Part shown: in pieces, positions 55,620-64,000 of the stretch
Numbering within the stretch: position 1 is the stretch's first letter
How the letters are laid out: every line of letters begins with the position of its first letter
From: Heterobilharzia americana
Lineage: Eukaryota > Platyhelminthes > Trematoda > Strigeidida > Schistosomatidae
DNA: 64,000 bases
Reading direction: 5' to 3'
Assembly: GCA_944470555.2 (NCBI GenBank)
Contig: OX104134.1
Coordinates: 115,872,701-115,936,700 of the forward strand
The notes under the pieces: generated by a model
What the model saw: only the letters and a program-made list of their open reading frames with translations
What the model was told of the DNA's origin: nothing
The model's database searches: none
Made by a program: the position numbers and the translations under genes

Positions 55620-55640
55620 GTGCCGGCGTGACCGTTTCCC
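55595..55640 (-). promoter_or_regulatory. Programmed -1 ribosomal frameshift signal
   Basis: On the minus strand the Gag frame contains G GGA AAC (55640-55634), a canonical slippery heptamer in the right phase. After a 5 nt spacer (55633-55629), a 7 bp GC-rich stem can form between CGCCGGC (55628-55622) and GCCGGCG (55601-55595), with a 4 bp inner hairpin (ACGG/CCGT) in the loop. The Gag stop lies in the 3' arm. A -1 slip at this site moves translation into the Pol frame, which is open from 55655. Confidence 0.7.
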
Positions 55641-56438
55641 GAGTTCGTGTCCTTCTTAAAACGGCATGGTTTACGACATTTTCTGGCTTCATCCCCGTAA
55701 GTGTTATGAAACCAGCACCATTCAGGGTTTTCCACCCTGTTGGGTTTCGTTTTAGGGCTACCACGCGACTTGCTGCGATGCGCCAAGGTGCGTTTCTGTG
55801 AAGTGCTACGTGATCTAGGACTTCGAGATCGTAGCAACCGTTTCACAGAGTTGCACAACTTGGTCACCTCCGAATCCTGGCGCTCTGTTTTGTCACAGAT
55901 AGAATATACGTTGGAGACGGGTCTGCTGGATATCTCCAGTATTTTATCTGCTGAAGCTGCCAGGTCGTCGAGTGGGACTGACTGGAGTGTCACCAACACG
56001 GTTTGCACCGGTTGTGGTAGTTTCGAGAGAAATAGTTCTCGGAAGAAACCATCGTCAAATGTTCGTGCACCGATTACTTCTCGCATGCGTGCGAGGACTT
56101 CAGTAGCTGAGTGGCTGCCTAGCTCGATGTTACGAAGCAATTCGTCTAGACGTTGGCGATCTGTGAGATCGCCTTTCTTCAAGAGTGCAGCCTTTAGAAG
56201 TGCATAAGGGTCACTTACTTCAGGATTAAACATGTTTGCTGTAACAACCTGTTTAATTCTCGCGGTAGTGAACGTATGACAGCGAGAAATCGAGATGAGG
56301 ATCTGAGACACCCTGTTCTCGAAAATCGGCCTCGGCATACAGAAACCATGTTTCTGCATTGTCTGGCCAATATGGCACGAGTTGGATCGTGTTCGAGGTC
56401 GGCTTAATACGAATAAGCTTGGGAGTGTGGTCGGACAT
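55601..56438 (-). CDS. gag: Gypsy Gag, carrying one +1 frame break
   Basis: The start is ATG at 56436-56438; the first frame (to 56253) gives [13 protein letters not shown] and [15 protein letters not shown], the N-terminal Gag pattern (W-F-x-EA-x-F). Around 56290 the coding moves by +1 into the frame that ends at 55601, which gives [33 protein letters not shown] and a basic RSPRSRS region. It closes with the knuckle [18 protein letters not shown] (C-x2-H-x9-C-x3-C, about 55668-55721). Gag forms the particle that packages RNA. The break is likely a 1-base insertion, but a second recoding site or assembly error remains possible. Total length is about 280 residues. Confidence 0.85.
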
Positions 56439-56564
56439 GAGAAAGTGTAGTAAATGGATATATAAATGTTATCGAAATGAAAACAATAAACAAATATAAA
56501 ATGGAACAGGCTCACCAATTCAATACTTGCTATTGTTCGGGATATGTGATCACGTCGATATTTG

Positions 56565-56582
56565 ATCACGTCGGGCTCACCA
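56565..56582 (-). other. Primer binding site (tRNA-Trp type)
   Basis: Minus-strand TGGTGAGCCCGACGTGAT, two bases after the 5' LTR. It is complementary to the 3' end of animal tRNA-Trp (ATCACGTCGGGGTCACCA) with one mismatch. CsRn1-type elements are known to use tRNA-Trp. Confidence 0.85.
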
Positions 56583-56584
56583 AT

Positions 56585-56926
56585 TTAGGATTTGTCCTGG
56601 TGCGAACTTGACAGACGCAAAGACCAATCACTAATTATTCGAACTTGTTATATACCCACGAATACGAGACCAAGGAAGAACACGATAGCGTAGTCGGATG
56701 GAATAGTATATTTGGATGGTTATGCCAAAATACCGATGCGTTCCAACTAACTGGCTAGAGAGTCGAATACGAGCAATGCAACGTAACACGACAGCGTGCC
56801 AAATGGCGAGGATGCTTGACCGGATGCCTTCAGCTTAGCGAGTCCAGTTAAACTATCAAGGTCAGCATCAATGTCGAAGTCGTCAAACCCTAGGCTATTG
56901 ATTTTGGGGAAGTGTATGACGCTACA
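56585..56926 (-). repeat. 5' LTR
   Basis: 342 bases, TGTAGC at the 5' end on the minus strand (56926 downward). It should hold the promoter and polyadenylation signal of the element. Identical by eye to the 3' LTR. Confidence 0.95.
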
Positions 56927-57175
56927 TCTCTAACTCAGACTCATCGCCCTAGAGACTGGAAAGATGCCATAATCAGCACAGTCTTTAAGACTGGTGGTCG
57001 GCATTTGGTGTCTAACTATCGCCCTGTGGGTCTGGTTAGCATAGTTATTGAGATTTCAGAAAAAATAATTCTTGACGGGGCACTTAAACATGTGGAATCA
57101 AGCAACCTTTTGGCACCACAGCAACACGGTTTTCGTACTGGGCACTCCTGTCTAACTAACCTCCTTACTGCATGA
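56912..57175 (+). pseudogene. CR1-type RT, palm N-terminal segment
   Basis: The frame starts inside the Gypsy LTR, so only residues after 56927 belong to the element. HRPRDWKDAIISTVFKTGG (about 11-29), SNYRPVGLVSIVIEISEKII (about 34-53) and QQHGFRTGHSCLTNLL (about 71-86) are the conserved P-x-DW, NYRPISL and QHGF-x-GRSC boxes. The frame ends in TGA at 57173-57175, probably a CGA-to-TGA change, because the same frame stays open beyond. Confidence 0.85.
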
Positions 57176-58300
57176 GAGGAATGAGTTGCAGCCCGTGATT
57201 GCAAGCTGCCAATAGATGCTGAGTTTATAGACTTCAGTAAGGCATTCAACGGAGTGTCGCATATGAAATTACCAGGAAAGCTCTCCTTCTTCGGGTTTGG
57301 TGCTTCATTGCAAGCTTGGATTGAAGACTTTTTATACGATAGAAGGCAAAGAGTGAGGGCAAATGGGACACTATCCGGGTGGAAACCTGTGATGAGTGGA
57401 GTTCCTGAAGGAACAATCCTAGGTCCGCGACTTTTCTTGTTATACATCAACGAATTGCCAAATGTGACCAACTCTTCGGTACTGTTATTTGCCGATGATG
57501 TAAAGATTTGGAGAGCCATACGCAGTGATGCAGATGGGTATGCACTTCAGGCGGATTTAGATGAACTAGTAGGTTGGTTCAAATGTTGGTGCTTGGAAAT
57601 TAATTCTAACAAAAGTGCAATAATGCACATTGGTCGTACCAACTGTTTCCAGCATTCCGTTTATGGTACACCACTACTCCCAGTCTTTGAACTAAAAGAC
57701 TTGGATGTCATGATTATTCATCATTTGAAAACCTTGGCAAATTTTAATGCAGCTTCATTAAAAGGCTTCCGTGTAATATGGTCCTTCCACAGAGCCTTCA
57801 AAAGTTTTGTTCAAGGCATGTTCAGAATACTCTACTCGCCTTACGTTAGACCACACTTGCTTCACTGCATTCAGGCAGCCAGCCCATGCCCAAAAAATGA
57901 TGCTGACACACTCGACCATGTTCAAAGGGTAGGCACCAAGCTTGTGATAGCCCTTTCGAATCTGTCTTATGAGGAACGACTAGATCAGCTAAACTTATTC
58001 CCACTGTCTTACAGTAGGGAACGGGGTGATCTCATGCTGGAGTTTCGTATTCTTAATATTGACTTCAATACTGATATACCCTGTTTTTTCTCCCCTGCCA
58101 GGACTGACTATCTCCGAGGGCATCACAAGAAAATTCAAAAACCGCGATCGAATCAACTTACCGTGAATCTGCGTTTCTCACACCAGGTTGCCAACGGCTG
58201 GAACTCCTTACCTCAGGAATTAGTATCAGCATCTTCTGACAACGCGTTCAAGGAAAAACTACATCTTCACAGAGACAGCTTCTGCAAGGATTAACGCGGG
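56927..58300 (+). mobile_element. CR1-type element, right part (3' of Gypsy insertion)
   Basis: Continues the element interrupted at 51677. It is open in one frame from the insertion point to 58294 except for one TGA at 57173-57175. After the ORF stop, about 200 bases of 3' untranslated sequence may lead to the (TA)n tract at 58519. The target duplication copy is at 56927-56931. Confidence 0.9.
57254..58294 (+). CDS. CR1-type RT catalytic part and C-terminal domain
   Basis: A 346-residue frame, the longest non-LTR frame in the window. VMSGVPEGTILGPRLFLLYI (about 48-67) is the QGSVLGP box, with PEG for PQG. VLLFADDVKIW (about 76-86) holds the catalytic FADD. DHVQRVGTKLV, LNLFPLSYSRERGDLMLEF and the final NGWNSLPQELVSAS follow the C-terminal CR1 pattern to a natural stop. 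The sequence is close to the element at 46471-48110 on the other strand. The upstream half is the 56927-57175 segment in the same frame. If the single TGA and Gypsy insertion are ignored, this is one of the least damaged RTs here. Confidence 0.85.
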   Translation: MSHMKLPGKLSFFGFGASLQAWIEDFLYDRRQRVRANGTLSGWKPVMSGVPEGTILGPRLFLLYINELPNVTNSSVLLFADDVKIWRAIRSDADGYALQADLDELVGWFKCWCLEINSNKSAIMHIGRTNCFQHSVYGTPLLPVFELKDLDVMIIHHLKTLANFNAASLKGFRVIWSFHRAFKSFVQGMFRILYSPYVRPHLLHCIQAASPCPKNDADTLDHVQRVGTKLVIALSNLSYEERLDQLNLFPLSYSRERGDLMLEFRILNIDFNTDIPCFFSPARTDYLRGHHKKIQKPRSNQLTVNLRFSHQVANGWNSLPQELVSASSDNAFKEKLHLHRDSFCKD

Positions 58301-58517
58301 TCAACTGGCCTACTACCCTATAACTGAAACTGGACTGATTTATAACTTGGCGTGGTCTTAAATATTTCGGTACAGCTGTGAGTGAAGACTGTTTATTGTA
58401 ATGCAATTGAAACTCCTTATCATTCACCTTTAATTATCTTTAGTTACAACTCTTCGAACTAAACCAAGAAGGCAAATATTTCTCATTTCTTTGGCAATGC
58501 TTCATGCGCACTATTTA

Positions 58518-58518
<1 letters not shown>

Positions 58519-58608
<90 letters not shown>
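58519..58608 (+). repeat. (TA)n microsatellite
   Basis: Uninterrupted TA run of 90 bases, about 220 bases after the end of the CR1-type ORF. The IYIY frame on the minus strand is an artefact. Confidence 0.95.
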
Positions 58609-58610
<2 letters not shown>

Positions 58611-59270
58611 CCGTAAAAGCCTGCACGTGGCAATTCGGCATTCTACCTGGATGAAAACTGTAACGGAAGTAGGGCTTCTAGGTAATTTGGACTCTTTTTC
58701 GATCATGAAGTAATTTTGCGTCTGATGTGGCGTATACCCTTACACAATTCGAATCGTGTATGTTGCTGTAAAAATGTATCTTCGCAAACAATAAGTCTTG
58801 CACTAGGCCTGAATTTGGTAATTCCTATAATTTAAACAACGTGATCGCTCACGAGCTTCACAATTTTGAGTCTTGGTCATCTTATTGGAATTTCTGAAAT
58901 AATCGGAACTTTACACCTGCATAAATTTATTGAATGTTTTTTCCTTCTTGTTTTATTGGTAATTGGCTATCCACCATCTGATGACTAGTTTCTCTTTGTT
59001 TTCACAGTGATATCGGACACAATTGTGGAAGCTTTTTAGGCCTTTTTTTATATACCGTATAATCTTTGAACAAGACCATTGAACTGACTGGAACACTTCT
59101 CAAAGTAATCACGTCTTGTAAAAGAGGCATCACACCTCAACTGCTCTGAGCGTTTGTGACTGACAATCTTAAAGTGCCATCCTTGTTGCATCACCATTAA
59201 AAATAGATATGTATGCCGAAAGATATTTTTGTTTTCTAATATTCGCTTGTGAAGACAGTCCACTAGGATA
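58609..59270. other. Unassigned stretch
   Basis: Minus-strand frame 59048-59263 (71 residues) has mixed composition with several cysteines and basic residues but no motif I recognise. I see no transposon landmark. It could be unique DNA. Confidence 0.3.
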
Positions 59271-59440
59271 TGGTGAGTAAAGAAATATCACAGTTAGTGC
59301 CTATTTGTCCATGATAGTCTGAGGTTCACCAAAAGTCCTCAACCACTGGTTCCTACCATCTCACAGACCTTAACCTGGCAGTCTACACCTCCCCAGACGG
59401 CTCAGATCTACAGTCAGGGAATTCAACGTCTAAATTCCAT
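59270..59440 (-). repeat. RTE 3' end fragment
   Basis: The minus strand matches the short segment of RTE 3' sequence at 9345-9440 (shared caaccactggttcct and acccca...cctgg...tctacacctcc blocks). It lies directly before a plus-strand RTE copy. Confidence 0.45.
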
Positions 59441-61965
59441 TCCAAATCGGACAGCGGGCATCGCCCACAGAACTCTGGAATATCGGGTCATGAATATATT
59501 CTGTGTTTCTGAGATATGTATACAGAAATCGAGTATGGTTAGTAAACAGACTTCATCTAACCATGAATCTTCAAAATTCACCTTAATAGTGTCCGGAAAC
59601 CCAGTGGCTAGCTCTCATGGACTCTGATGTAACCATGGCATTAACGTAGAAGACAGAAAGTGCTCATCTCTAATGGATACCAGTCAACAGCCGTTTATAT
59701 GCTGTTTGACTGAATGGATCTGTAAGAACTGGGAAGGATCGTGATACTAGGCGATGCCTATTCGTAATCTCCCCTACACACCCACCGACTGTAGTTCAGA
59801 TGATACAAAGGATGAATCCTATGAGAAGCTGTCAATTTACACCACAAGCAAAATGTTCAGATATAGTCATAATAACAAGCAACTTCGACGCACAAGCAAA
59901 AGAACTGAGCCGATCCAAAAGGCATTTTGGAAGTATCTAAGGAATCTCACACCAGTGAACTGACAACGGTGATCGTGTGTTGGGATTTTGTTCTGACAAT
60001 CACTTGTTTGTGGCTAGCACTAACTCCAAGAATACGAAGAGACAGTCTCACATAGCATTAGTCGACATCAAACCAACGATGGACACAGATCGATCGCATA
60101 GCTATGAGCCATCGTTGGAGAAGTTAGTGAAGGATTACCACTATTTCTGCAGAATGTTTTGGACTCTGATCATGCGTTTCTGCAGGCAGAATTGTCAACA
60201 TCTTACTGGTGGCAGTGAGGCCTATGCACTCTTAACTAAAAGATTAGGACGTCAACAGCGTATATAGAAAAGACGGCTAAGCATTTATCTGAACGTGACA
60301 GCAATCTCATCCTCAGGAAACCTGTGGGATATTCAGTCTTCTGTAGAAAGTCAGTTAGTAACCGATATCCAAAGGTTAGTCAACATCAGTGTATTTCCAC
60401 AACGTCACTTGGACTGATTCATATAAGGAGACTAATTCCATCAAGTTCTTATCACGATGAAGAGCGAAAGCAATTCAGACGCAAGTTGACCGAAAGTCTT
60501 CGCATCAACCGCGAACAGTGGGTGGCAGAAGTGAGAGAAATGAAGAAGGCATCAGTGTTGGGTAACACCCGCTAACTATTTGGGCTTGCTCTTAAAAACA
60601 CTTGCTAGAAGAAGACGATGGCCAGTGAAACCGTCACCGCAGAGGATAGGACGCTGAAAACATCTCAGGGCAGGTGGCTTAAACGTTGTCAAAACACTTT
60701 GAAGCTCGGTCCAACTGGCTCACGACGACGCTTCGGTTTCGCAACATACAGCTTCAACCTGAATGGGACATAGATGTCGGTTTACCAACTCTCGTTAAAG
60801 TTGACACCGCTGTTTCAAACGTGGAACGATTCAAAGCTACAGCAGGACCTGACAGTTTACCACCCAAAGCTTTCAAGGATGGAGATAGGAAATTACTAGT
60901 TAAAGTGACGGGGTACTAGGTAGTTTGTGTGGATCAGTGGTAGTGCCCTCAAACTTTGTCTTCTTCACCGATCACGCCAGGGAAATCTTGTGAGTCATAA
61001 AGGAATTAGTTTGACTGGTGTTGTGGCCAAGACCCTAGGATCCATAGTTTTCTGATACCTAACCGAAGTTCAAGAAGAGCAAACTCGTGAAAACCAACCA
61101 GGTTTGAGGGATCCCTGGGAGAGGGTGCATCGATCATATTTTCACCCTCTGACACGTTCTGGAACACAGGTATACCTACCTGCTAGTGGCCGACACTTGC
61201 TATATTTCTTGACCCAAAGGCAGGGTTCGACTCTGTCGACCGTGAGGTGTTGTATCAGTGTCCGACTGAAGGGAGTACCGAGCAAGTATATACTGCTAAT
61301 CAAGGCTCTCAACTCTAACTCACGCAGCCGTGTCAGGGATTATGGCGATCTGTCATCTAAGTTGACGACAACTAGTGTTCGCCGCGGATACCCACTGTCA
61401 CCGTTCCTATTTAGCTTCGTCAGATTTACTGATGGACATAACCTTAGGGATTGATCTACTCCCCAGAGGTTACCTGGTTGACTTAGAGCATGCAGATGAT
61501 GTTTTCCTGCTATAAGGTGAAGACAAAATGCAGACAAAGTCTTCAGGACGCGTTGAGCAGAAATCTGAATATGTTTGACTGACATGTCTTTCTGACCTGT
61601 CGAGACTAAAATGATGGTCTTGTGCTGGTCTGCTGCAAGTACTCCCGGTTTAATGATAAGGAGCTGTATCAGCTCCTGCGTGTTGGTTACTGATGTAATC
61701 TCAAGTCGGATACAAAAGACTCGTTTAGCATTCTACAACTTATGTCACCTATGGCTCAGACTGGCGTGATATCTGACTATCTATCAAAAAACGAGTATAC
61801 TCTGGTGCAGTTTGTTCTGTCCTGCTGTTTGGCTATGAGAAGTGGCTGTTGAAGTTAAAAGACGTGAAGCGGTTGTAGGGTTTTGATCATAGGTGTATTC
61901 GTAGCATTGTTCGCACTTAATAGAATCACCTTGTGAAGATGGTATTTGCCTCAGTGAACCGTGAT
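59425..61965 (+). mobile_element. RTE retrotransposon, long copy with endonuclease and RT
   Basis: Plus-strand copy in the full order: endonuclease (59440-60170: SSKFTLIVSGNPVASSH near 59570; frame 59754-59963; HIALVDIKPTMDTDRSHSYEP near 60045), linker (frame 60324-60575: YHDEERKQFRRKLTESLRIN), palm (frame 60686-60919: ATAGPDSLPPKAFKDGDRKLL), frame 61104-61454 with RGYPLSPFLFSF, a degenerate LEHADDVF (YADD changed to HADD) near 61490, and the connection region to about 61960. It is the most complete RTE copy, but frames are interrupted and the catalytic box is altered. Confidence 0.75.
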
Positions 61966-61969
61966 TTAT

Positions 61970-62165
61970 CGTGTTAGTATGTGACTGCGGAAGCAGTGCT
62001 GAGGAATTATGTAGGGCTAGTGAAAATCTTCTGCCTGAAATCACCCAGCCATACAGAGTATTCTGGAGAGTTGTTATCCAAATTGACAACTAGTGATGTC
62101 CGTCAGCGATACCCGTGGTCACCGTCTCTATTTTATTTCGTTGTGAACATATTGATAGAATTCGA
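61970..62165 (+). mobile_element. RTE RT fragment
   Basis: Frame 61981-62202 begins with RTE RT sequence: SGELLSKLTTSDVRQRYPWSPSLFYFVVNILIE, the GVRQGCPLSPFLFNFVIDI box with several changes. The last part of the frame runs into the SINE-like repeat. The piece is bounded by the previous RTE 3' end. Confidence 0.65.
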
Positions 62166-62330
62166 AATGCTTTTGGCTATCGAGTGCACATTCGTGCAGT
62201 AGGCGGTGAGCCACACATGTTGTGTGAGGGTTGATGATACTGAGTAGCTGCCCAAAGATTGATAGGTGGATTGGTGTTTAACCCAATATTTGAAGGTTAA
62301 CTGCCAAATGAGCCACAGCTCTACATCTTT
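62165..62330 (+). repeat. SINE-like dispersed repeat, copy 4
   Basis: Landmarks gtgcacattcgtgcagtagg, ggtgagccacac, tgatactgagtagctgcc, ataggtgg and gagccacagctct as in the other three copies. It separates an RT fragment from an endonuclease fragment. Confidence 0.65.
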
Positions 62331-63620
62331 CAATGGACATGGTTATTCACTCAACCTATGTAATGGGTCTGCGAAATTCACTTTTCGAGTTTGTGGAGAT
62401 TCAATAGGTAGTTCTCGTGTTGTTTCAAGTGTGAGTATAGATTTAAATGCTAAGGCAGTAAGTGCACTACTCGACTGGATTCCAATTGACAGTTGATTGC
62501 CTATTCTGTTCGACTGAACGGCACAGTGAGGACTAGAAAGAGTAGTGAAACTCATAGTTATCTCTTTGTAATCTGTGCTTACGCTCCCTCTGACTGCAGC
62601 TCGGAAGAAGGGAGGGATGAGTTCTATCGAAAACTGTATAGTCTCCTACTGAGAGTCAAACGTTCAGACGTGGTTTTCACAGCAGGTGGTTTCAATGCAC
62701 AAGTGGGTAGGCTAAGTCAGGGAGAAAGACAGTTGGCACTTTTGGAATCCCATTGGGTCGAACAGATAACGCCGGTCACCTGATACAACTATGCTGAGAT
62801 AATCCCTTATTTCTGACCAGCGCGAACTTCACACATTAAGAGAGACATCAACCGACCTCAGCTCAGCAGTGGACACAGATAGACTGTATTTTTATCACAT
62901 CACTGGAGAGGATGGGTGGAAGACTGGTATTTATTCCGCAGCACGTGTTAAGACAGTGATTGGAGCATGTGTATGTCTCCACGTAAATGGACGCAAAACG
63001 ATATAGCAACAAGACTGTTGCGAGTGCAGCTTGACGTTGAGAGCATTAAGGTCGCTTTCAGTGAGAAAGTTGCTAGGTAGTTTTTGGAACTGAAGAACAT
63101 CTGTCATGCATAGGAAGCCTGTTGCTATCTGCAGTCTGCTGTAGAGACAGTGTTGAAGACCGTAGCCAACCGTGGGAGACTGGTTGGAAAGGGCCAGTTG
63201 ATCTCAGCAGCTTCTTCTGAGTTGTTAGATGCATGCGAATGCATCGCTGCAGGTGTCAAGCACAATGAGGTATGGAAGCAACTCAAATGTAGACTGGCGA
63301 AAAGTTTATGGAATGATGGTGAAGGCAGCGGCCATGGGTAACAGTAGATAGTTATTTAAGCTTATCTAGGGAACTAGAACGAGAGGATTAGTTGTTGGTG
63401 GAAATATGAGACGACTGGAACTATGGGTGGAACAGTGTGAGAAGATGTTCAACTGGGCTTCAGGTACTATTACGTGACTGTTAAGTGTATTTCTATTCAT
63501 CAATCAACTCAGTCAAATGTCGCGCTATTCTTGATAACTAGCATTGGAATTCAGCTTGCGCGTTTCGTCCTATTTGAGTCAAAGGCCGCCTTCAGGTCCA
63601 GAAATGCAGCCGGTGTTGGG
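62331..63620 (+). mobile_element. RTE retrotransposon, endonuclease and linker
   Basis: Plus strand. Frame 62266-62496 encodes SAKFTFRVCGDSIGSSRVVSS from about 62370 on. Frame 62493-62783 (96 residues) gives VRLNGTVRTRKSSETHSYLF, VICAYAPSDCSSEEGRDEFY and VVFTAGGFNAQVGRLSQGER, where the AGDFNAQVG catalytic aspartate is G. Later pieces (62850-63480) cover the rest of the endonuclease and linker. RT pieces appear briefly at 63490-63620 (RFVLFESKAAFRSRN). Several stops. Confidence 0.7.
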
Positions 63621-63937
63621 CATCAGTAAGTATGGATTTGTTTCAAGATTTGGTGTAGGTCGATACACACGATAATGTATGAATACTGCATGGTTTTATA
63701 GGATTAGTTGTTTTGAAGCTTCAACTAGACATTTGTATTATAGAGGAGGCATTCAGTTCAATAATAAGAAGTGTAATTTCTAGTTGTATAGAGTTGCTTG
63801 TACAATTTAGGCCACAACATTTTATCAGAACTCGGAAAGACCGTGACATTCGTGAACAAAATACGTGCAACTAGCAAGCACAGGCCTATTTGTGTATTAG
63901 GTGATGAGATGCAGCGATTTCATAGTTAACGATGCTA

Positions 63938-63938
<1 letters not shown>
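63621..63938. other. Probable non-LTR 3' region
   Basis: No open frame. It runs directly into the (TTA)n tract, so it is likely the 3' untranslated end of a non-LTR copy with a short-repeat tail, but I cannot name the family. Confidence 0.35.
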
Positions 63939-63971
<33 letters not shown>

Positions 63972-63995
63972 TTATTATTATTATTATTATTATTT
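63939..63995 (+). repeat. (TTA)n microsatellite
   Basis: TTA trinucleotide run of about 57 bases with one interruption near 63971. Such tracts often form the tail of RTE-type elements; compare the aat tract at 18579-18594. Confidence 0.9.
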
Positions 63996-64000
63996 GTCCC

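Larger units (their letters stand above)
51678..56926 (-). mobile_element. Complete CsRn1/Boudicca-type Ty3/Gypsy retrotransposon
   Basis: A 5249 bp element with 342 bp LTRs, primer binding site, Gag, Pol and polypurine tract in the expected order on the minus strand. Evidence for the CsRn1/Boudicca group is the C-x2-H-x9-C-x3-C Gag knuckle in place of CCHC and a primer site that fits tRNA-Trp. The LTRs look identical and the 5 bp duplication is perfect, so the insertion is recent. It splits a CR1-type element. There is no envelope gene and no chromodomain. Confidence 0.95.

Noticed and set aside
55740..56207. 155-residue plus-strand frame opposite Gag
   Set aside because: It is antisense to the Gag C-terminal part, which has the knuckle and a conserved order. 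Arginine and serine richness mirrors the Gag composition.
55601..56569. 322-residue Gag frame starting at 56569
   Set aside because: The part above about 56300 starts inside the primer binding site and shows no Gag pattern. The true N-terminus is in the other frame, starting at ATG 56438.
1..64000. tRNA genes
   Set aside because: B-box-like ggttcga motifs at 14821 and 30618 occur in SINE-like repeats without a full cloverleaf. No complete tRNA found by eye.
1..64000. CRISPR array or bacterial defence system
   Set aside because: No regularly spaced direct repeats with unique spacers. The repeats are eukaryotic transposons and microsatellites, and coding features are spliced or retrotransposon-like.

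Overview
The window looks like a repeat-dominated stretch of a schistosome (parasitic flatworm) genome. I infer this from the mobile elements: a Ty3/Gypsy element with the CHCC Gag knuckle of the CsRn1/Boudicca group and a tRNA-Trp-type primer site, Penelope-like elements (PLEs) with a GIY-YIG nuclease, many RTE/SR2-type and CR1-type non-LTR copies, and decayed hammerhead-bearing tRNA-like SINEs. No bacterial gene architecture, tRNA gene, rRNA gene or CRISPR array is visible. Assignments rest on reading translations by eye; element edges are usually good only to tens of bases.

Layout. 1-16280: SINE remnant, then closely packed RTE copies in both orientations, head-to-head and tail-to-tail, one split by a PLE (3280-4330). 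16280-23580: a spliced host gene on the minus strand, recognised as mitochondrial large-subunit ribosomal protein mL63 (MRPL57). Its two coding exons (23355-23570 and 16839-16952) flank a 6.4 kb intron packed with dead RTE copies. 23580-32650: more RTE copies, two PLEs and SINE-like repeats, two of which sit inside other elements. 32950-42180: three decayed CR1-type elements, the last carrying a solo LTR. 43360-45420: a decayed Gypsy element. 46330-50390: a CR1-type element with a PHD-like finger. 51090-58300: a CR1-type element cut in two by a complete, apparently very young Gypsy element (51678-56926) with identical-looking 342 bp LTRs and a perfect 5 bp target duplication. 59270-64000: RTE copies and simple repeats.

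How the parts work. The Gypsy element is the only element here with an essentially complete coding capacity: Gag, protease, reverse transcriptase, RNase H and integrase. Gag and Pol are joined by a textbook -1 frameshift signal (GGGAAAC, 5 nt spacer, 7 bp GC stem), but Gag carries a separate +1 frame break. Most other elements have stops, frameshifts or lost catalytic residues. Several RTE segments were copied as dead DNA (shared stops, inverted orientation), so segmental duplication shaped this region as well as retrotransposition. The mL63 gene appears intact through both splice sites, and its upstream acceptor next to the ATG could serve spliced-leader trans-splicing.
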